In this document: piece by piece, positions 58,259-64,000 of the stretch | Layout of the letters: every line of letters begins with the position of its first letter | How positions within the stretch are numbered: the stretch's first letter is position 1 | Notes under the pieces: generated by a model | What the model saw: the letters and a program-made list of their open reading frames with translations, nothing else | Told to the model about the DNA's origin: nothing | The model's database searches: none | Made by a program: the position numbers and the translations under genes | Assembly (NCBI GenBank): GCA_015680685.1 | Contig: MNCI01006844.1 | Location: 240,353 to 304,352 of the forward strand | Length of the DNA: 64,000 nucleotides | From: Gnetum montanum | Taxonomy: Eukaryota; Streptophyta; Gnetopsida; Gnetales; Gnetaceae | Direction: 5' to 3'

Positions 58259-60440
58259 TTATTCTATGACATAAGAGTCCTTTTGAGGGGTACGTTTGAG
58301 AGCTAAGACTTCTAATGGATTGTTGTTATGTAATTCATCAGTATTGTGATAATTTGGGTCACTTAGCTTTACTAATTCATCTTCTCCAGGTTCCTCAATG
58401 TTATGTTGATGATATAACTTAAGCCTTTCTCCATTAACTTGGAATGTAATTGAGGAGTTGTCAATAGGTAATATGAGAATGCTTCCATTATCATGGGGTT
58501 GGACAACTAAATAAGGGCCTTCCCATCTAGTTTTTAACTTCTTTGGAAATTTATGTAAACTCATATTATAGAGAAGAAATTTATCACCTATGAAAAATTA
58601 TTTTTTAAAGATATTCTTATTATGTAATTTTTTCATTTGTTTCTTTACAATTTTTTTCTTGTTAAGAGCATGTAATTATATTTTGTCAAATTCATGAAGT
58701 TGGTTGATTCTAGTGATCTAGTTCATGTCTTCATCATAATTGAGTTGTTGGGATAACTAGAAAGATTAATATTTAAGTTCAATAGGTAATAGAAATATCT
58801 TACCATAAACCAATTGATAAGGTGAATGTCCTAAATTTGGTTTATAGGTAATCTAATAAGCTTAAAGTGCATCTTACAATTTTTTAGAGTAGTCCTTCCC
58901 TTTAGTACATATAGTTTTCATTAATATATTCAAGATAATTCTATTAGCATTTTCTACTTGGTCATTTGTTTGAGAATGATGAAAATTAGCTATCTTATGT
59001 TGGATACCACAAGAATTAAAGAATTTTTCCATGATTTTATTGACAAAATGGGTTTCTTGATCAGTAATGATTGCCTATGGAGTTTCAAAATGTGTTAAAA
59101 TATTTTCTCTAAGGAATTTCACAACTACCTTAATATCATTTGTTGGGATGGATTTTTCTCCTATCCATTTGGTAACATAGTCAATACAAATCGAAATGTA
59201 TTGACATCCATTAGATGGTTTTGTTATTAAAATTAGTTTCAAGGGCATTTCATGTCATTTTTTATGGCTCCCATTCATTGACATTTATTACACTCTTGCA
59301 CATACTTATGTTCATCTTTAAAAATTAAGGACCAATAAAATCCACTTTGAAAAACTTTGATAGTAGTACATTTACTATGAAAGTGGCCACCCCCTAAATC
59401 ATCATGGCACATCTGTAGAATTTCTTGTTGTTCATTCTTAGCCACACATCTCCTTGCTATATTATCCTTATAGATTTGATAGAGATATAGACTACTCCAA
59501 ATGTACCTAAATATGCTATGTAAGAAACATTTCTTATCTTCCTTAGTCTAATTGGTAGGGGTTTTCATAGTGGCTGGATAGTTGGCTATATTAGTAAACC
59601 AAGGATCTTTTCTTGTAGAAAAAATTTGTTCATTAGGAAATTTATAATGAAAAACTCCTTGTGTTCAATTCTCATCAAAAATTTCTAGCCTTTGAAGATT
59701 ATCTACTATTACATTTTCCCTACCTCTTTTATCTAAAATATATAAGTCAAATTCTTAGAGTAATAAGCACCATCTCATTATTTTTTCATTTTCTATTTTC
59801 TTAGTGGTTAAGAATTTAATGGCTCAATGATCAGTATATACTCTAGTTTTATATCGTATTAAAAAATTTCTAAATTTATCTAGAGCATATACAATAGCTA
59901 ATAATTCTTTTTCTGTAATTGTATAATTTACTTGGGTTTGCTCTAAACCTTTTGACACATAATAAACCACTCATGGTCTATGATAAATGTATTGTCCTAA
60001 AATTTCCCCTACTGTTGTATCATTAGCATCACATATTAAATTAAATGAATAATCCCAAATAGGTGCCTTTAATAAAGGAACCATGGTTAATCATTTTTCC
60101 AATTCCAAGAATGCTTCTTGATAATCATTAGTCCAAACAAATGAAACATCTTTTTCTAAGAGCATGTATAATGGTTTAGAAATTTTTGAAAAGTCTTTGA
60201 TAAACCTTTTATAATACCCAGCATGTCCTAGAAAAGATTGAAGAGTCTCTAAATTAGTTGGAGCTAGAAGTGTAGATATGAATCTTACTTTTTCGTCATC
60301 CATCCTTATCCCATCTTTATAAATAACATGTCCTAACACTACTTGTAACCATAAAATGACTCTTTTTCCAATTTATTTTTAAATTTATGATGCTTCTACT
60401 TGTAAATGCTCATGTCCTAACACTACTTGTAACCATCATG
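58259..60440 (-). pseudogene. Athila-type pol remnant, element G (RT end, RNase H, integrase)
   Basis: Minus strand, in order: RT/connection 60339-60091 (LGHVIYKDGIRMDDEKVRF, LQSFLGHAGYYKRFIKDFSK); RNase H about 60065-59790 (FNLICDANDTTVGEILGQYI, YTITEKELLAIVYALDKFRN, VYTDHxAIKFL); zinc domain about 59460-59260 (QMCHDDLGGGHFH, YVQECNKCQ); core about 59190-58720 (AIITDQETHFVN with the second D, HSQTNDQVENANR with the E, SPYQLVYGK); C-terminus 58564-58259 (KLKTRWEGPYLVVQPHDNGS, FQVNGERLKLYH). The wording is characteristic of the Athila group. The N-terminal RT is lost at the border with element F. Confidence 0.85.
60326..60435. repeat. 26-bp direct repeat at the edge of element G
   Basis: CATGTCCTAACACTACTTGT and the following CCAT recur at 60326-60351 and 60410-60435, spaced 84 bp. 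The duplicated copy lies close to the F LTR end, within the last readable bases of the G RT. Confidence 0.7.
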
Positions 60441-60493
60441 TTTAAGATGTTACAAAGTCATATCATAAGTATTCCCATAGACTAAAAAATCAA

Positions 60494-61410
60494 TGATGAG
60501 CAATCGAGGTACCCCTATGCCCAACCATAAAAATCACAAAGTGTTCACATGTGATTTGATCAAATTCCATGGACACTAGTATTCTATGTAGTGAACTTTA
60601 CCCTAAGGTCATTTTTTTTCTTCTGAATTACACTTGTGATGTACAAAGGTATGATTAAGTATAATCAAGGCATATGACTTTTTTATTATTTTATGTTTTA
60701 TTTTCTTTGGTAATTAAATAGAGAGATGAAGTGCTTTAATGACTAATTTAATTTAACAACTTAACTAGCCTTTAACTAGTCCTAACATAAGCATTCGGTC
60801 CTACATTTCATATAGGTCCTAAACCCACATATCCACTACTAGGTGCACCAAGTAATAATGCTGTTGGGATTACCAAGAAAATATGCATTTACAGTTGAAG
60901 TAGTTGTACTTGTGTACTAAATCTATTTAGCTTAATAGATTAAAGTATAATTTAGCTTAATTCAGCTTAATTAAATGAATATATAATAAAATCAAAAAAT
61001 TCATAAATAAAACATTTAATCTATCCAAAATGTTGCAAGGTTTACTAAAAAGCTCATCTTTATTGTCATACACACTAGTGTGGTTCAAGTACAACAATGC
61101 TTGAATAAAGATCCATACAATCAATGACTCTTACTGTAGGTTCTCAAGAAAATATTCTAACTTTCAAATGAACAAACTAAAAGAGCTCTACTACTACTAT
61201 TACTTGAATTTCCATAAACATGGCTAGGAACTAGTATTTATAGTTTTTTCTACAATACTACATTGATGGGGCCCCATCAAAATAGCAAAAGCTATGTCAA
61301 CACAACCCATCAACAAGGATACACCACATAAATGGGGCTTCATTGATGAGGGCCCATCAATTAGGAAACATCAATAGGGGTCCATCAACATGACACTTTA
61401 ATGCTCATCA
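60494..61410 (-). repeat. 3' LTR of element F (A/D family)
   Basis: On the minus strand it starts TGATGAG at 61410, straight after CATGGGGGTA, and ends CTCATCA at 60494, 917 bp. It aligns with the A and D LTRs (for example the AATAATGCTGTTGGGATTACC block). Because the polypurine tract is on the high-coordinate side, the internal region lies to the right. Confidence 0.82.
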
Positions 61411-61599
61411 TACCCCCATGACTAAATGAAAACTCATTCTCAAGTTCCTTTACAAAATTGAAAAGGTATGAGATTATTGACTGAATTTTAACAAAACAAT
61501 TGACTTGAGAAAAATAAGTGCCCAAGTGTAAAAATTAACATATTACAAAAAATTATGGTGTTCATGACACAAAATTGAAAACCATAACATGAATACACA

Positions 61600-62344
61600 A
61601 AATTGGATAACACTCCCTCTGATGGCATGAATATGATGGAGAAGATCAAACAGTCCTAGGTGGTGGTGGCTCCTAAGGCTCTAAAGGACCTTCGCCAGCT
61701 TCAAGAACATGTGGTAGCTAAGGTAGTTGTGGATATCTTGCTATAACTACAACCTTCAATGGAAGGTGAAAGGTATCAGTAATGCCTTCATCTTCTTCTC
61801 CTTGCTCCAAGGATCATTCACAATCCATGTACCATGACCAATGTGGGTTGGAATGGGGATATCCCATGAATAGGGCATTATTGGGAACATCTCCTTCACA
61901 TTGATAAACTAGGAAATGAACTATTTGAGTTTGATGTCAAATTCCTTGACTATGTTTTATAGCTTCTAGTATTCATTCATCCTCTTAGATAGGTTCTCAA
62001 TAGTTTATTGTTGATTGGTAAAACATGCTTTAAGAACTTTGAGTTCAGTATTTGCCATGACAAGCTTCTACTTGGTCTTTGTGATGCTTGAACTCTACCT
62101 CATACAAAAAGTATGAGATGGCCACCTTTTTATAAAGCTTTAACCATGGTTTTCTAGTAGTTAACATGGCCAAGTTTGCTTAATGAAGATTGGCAAGATC
62201 CATATATTCTGTCATCTTCTTAATCTACAACCCCTTTGTGTGGATTTCTACCTTGTTGTAAGTATGTATCCCATCAACGATGGGTTGTCAAAATTCTCTA
62301 CCTTGCTAGATTTTTTGGAAGGATTAATTTATTTTTATGTTCAT
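61600..62344 (-). pseudogene. Continuation of the element F accessory coding region
   Basis: Further minus-strand coding-like text: NIVKEFDIKLK, INVKEMFPIMPYSWDIPIPT, HIGHGTWIVNDPWSKE and a Glu/Pro-rich end (EEDEGITDTFHLPLKV, PPPPRTV). Frames alternate, so introns or indels may separate it from the coiled-coil part. It is followed by AGAGGGAGTGTTA near 61620, then the A/D-type 3' region. Confidence 0.4.
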
Positions 62345-63290
62345 CAAGTAGATGTGTTTTTCATTTATTTCATTTTGTAGACCAACTTTTTTTCTATAAT
62401 GATCTTTGACTTTCTCAAATTTTAGAGCTTGAGCTTTTCAAGAGGCTACCTCAATCGTAGTTTTCTGGCGAAGGGCATACATCTCCTTCATGAAGAGATT
62501 CTTATTTTCTACTACCAATCTCCTCAATTTCATGTTTTCTTTAGCTAGTTGCTCCTACTATTAATGAATGAAATTAGTTAATTGTTAATTATGTGCATCA
62601 ACATTTTGCAAGTGATGATTTTCTATGGTTAGTTAGACATTCTAAATCTTGTGCTATGTGGCCTTTGCCAAGGATCTGTAGAACACCACCATTTCCATTG
62701 CACCCTCAACCACTTTTAGTTTGGTATGAAGCTATTACATAGCTTCATCTCTTATTAGTGCTTGGTTGTGAAATGTAGGATTAGCAATCTAGGCTTTTAA
62801 TATGGTAACTTATACAACCAAGCATTTTTTTTCCTTGACTATTTTGAGTTGCCCTTCCAATATGATGCTCTTAACCCTTACCTTTAGTAGCTTTTATTGG
62901 ATTGTAGTAATGTTGTTTGAAAGGTCAAGGACATCTAGAAGTGATTGCCCAATTCCTACTAGTTGGTCCAGTAGATCTTCATGTTGTGTTGGATTTATTT
63001 TGTTGCTTGTAGTTCCTATGAATGTCTACACATCTTTAAGTGTAGTGATGTCTAGTGTAGATGCCATAGGTGCATTGAGAGTTTTTGTAATATGGTCAGT
63101 GATCACTTTTGCTATGGTCTTCTATCCTTTGTATAGCATCACTAATACAGTTTTCCCTTCGCCCTCCACCAAGTGTGCTAAGAATGTCATAGAATTTTCA
63201 AAGATTTTTGGGAGTGGCTATTATTTTTTGAGAGATACTATGATCTCTCTAGTACTCAGATTCAACCTCATGGGAAATTTCATTCTTTAG
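62345..63290 (-). pseudogene. Coiled-coil reading frame in element F (unknown)
   Basis: Minus-strand text from 63290: MKFPMRLNLSTREIIVSLKK, FENSMTFLAHLVEGEGKTVL, then ITTLKDVQTFIGTTSN, LLKVRVKSIILEGQLKIVKE, LHTKLKVVEGAMEMVVF, QEQLAKENMKLRRLVVENKN and MKEMYALRQKTTIEVASGKA, with about ten stops over 315 codons. Heptad spacing of L/I/V is clear over most of it. It is in sense orientation for F and near the 3' LTR, where Athila elements have an env-like gene, but no signal peptide or clear membrane segment is seen. I do not recognise the family. The plus-strand frame 62802-63290 is its shadow. Confidence 0.55.
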
Positions 63291-64000
63291 ACTAAAGAAA
63301 TGGATCCACCTTCACCTATCAAAAAAATTATCTAGGACCATTTAGGTGACTCATTACTAGTTTATACATGGATGTGTCGTTGCTACTCATGCCTACTTGT
63401 TGCTCTGTTCACTCAAGAGCCATTGTTTATATTCATGAAACTATTAATCTATTATAGTAATGTTTAGCATAGTTGTTTGAGTGGTCGATGGTGGTGGTGG
63501 TCACTACTCCTCTTCATGGATAGTTGTTGCATGCATCTTATCTTTCATCATTTTTTTCCAGTTTGTGGCCAGAACTTACTTAATAATGTCATTTTTGTAG
63601 CAGACTATTCCTCCCCTCTAACAAAGTTTTATAATGAGGCATGGGAAGAGGACTACCTTCCTTCCACATTCATTTTCTTTAAACTAATTCTCCATCTCTA
63701 GATAGATTAGTTGTGGAAGTTCGATAGGAAATATCCTAGTCAGAGGGATGCATGCTCAAGTAGAGAAGGTAGATTTTTTTTCATAGCCTCACCATGGGAT
63801 TGAGGTTGAAGGCTAAAATATTGTAATAAATCCTCTCTACTGGTGTGAGCACACCAAGCTTCTTATGGTCGACACCATAACATTGCTAAATCCATTCTTT
63901 CTTTATGCTAGGATCTTAGCAAGACTTGCCACTATTTTGGGCAACCTAAGCACTGTAAAAATGGCTTATGTTGCGTAGGACACTGAGATGTCCTTGATTT

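Larger units (their letters stand above)
61411..64000 (-). mobile_element. Element F internal region (3' part; runs off the window)
   Basis: The first ~190 bases next to the LTR align with the 3' regions of A and D (ATGAACACYA, CCATACCTT / CTCATACCTT, GATGAGTTTTCATTTAGTCA). Beyond them, instead of the non-coding body of A and D, lies a long degenerate coding region on the same strand. Confidence 0.65.

Noticed and set aside
62802-63290. Plus-strand 162-codon open frame with hydrophobic runs
   Set aside because: The opposite strand shows heptad-rich coding text across the same bases, consistent with the element's direction.

Overview
The window looks like gene-poor nuclear DNA of a land plant with a large, repeat-filled genome. 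The base composition is AT-rich. CpG is depleted in a way that fits decay of methylated C (CG to TG/CA). Almost everything readable is degenerate LTR retrotransposon. I see no intact host gene, no rRNA or tRNA gene and no bacterial-type feature. The species cannot be told from the sequence.

Layout. (1) 1-1834: 3' end and 3' LTR of a Ty3/Tat-like element (C). (2) 1835-10439: element A, a gag-protease-only element whose LTRs have TGATGAG/CTCATCA ends and whose primer-binding site is tRNA-Asp type. A solo-LTR-like sequence sits inside its gag. A lies inside the 5' LTR of the next element. (3) 10440-27156: element B, a long Tat-type element in the order gag, protease, tandem array, a gene on the opposite strand, RT, two RNase H domains, integrase. 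(4) 27157-30549: unassigned sequence with one partial A-type LTR. (5) 30550-50571: element E, a second Tat-type element related to B, with element D (same family as A) inserted in its 5' LTR and flanked by the 5-bp duplication CCTAG. (6) 50572-52077: unassigned AT-rich DNA. (7) 52078-54420: Ty1/copia fragment on the minus strand. (8) 54421-56482: a foldback element with arms of about 0.75-0.8 kb. (9) 58259-60440: Athila-type pol on the minus strand (G). (10) 60494-64000: 3' LTR and 3' internal part of another A/D-type element on the minus strand (F), carrying a long coiled-coil reading frame.

The most unusual content is the opposite-strand gene between protease and RT of B (15922-20328). It has several plant-sized introns, a region resembling FCP1/NIF-type HAD phosphatases, a long unidentified central part, a coiled coil and a His/Asp/Glu-rich tail. 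The clearly diverged element E carries a homologous remnant in the same slot and orientation (43720-44470), with an intron at the same place. This suggests that an antisense spliced gene is an old, inherited part of this retrotransposon lineage. The polypurine tracts of C, B and E also all lie in the loop of an 8-bp inverted repeat with identical 59-nt spacing. A, D and F form a family in which A and D lack RT and integrase and share a long non-coding 3' region, so they probably depended on partner elements. All coding parts carry stops or frameshifts, so this is a fossil assemblage.
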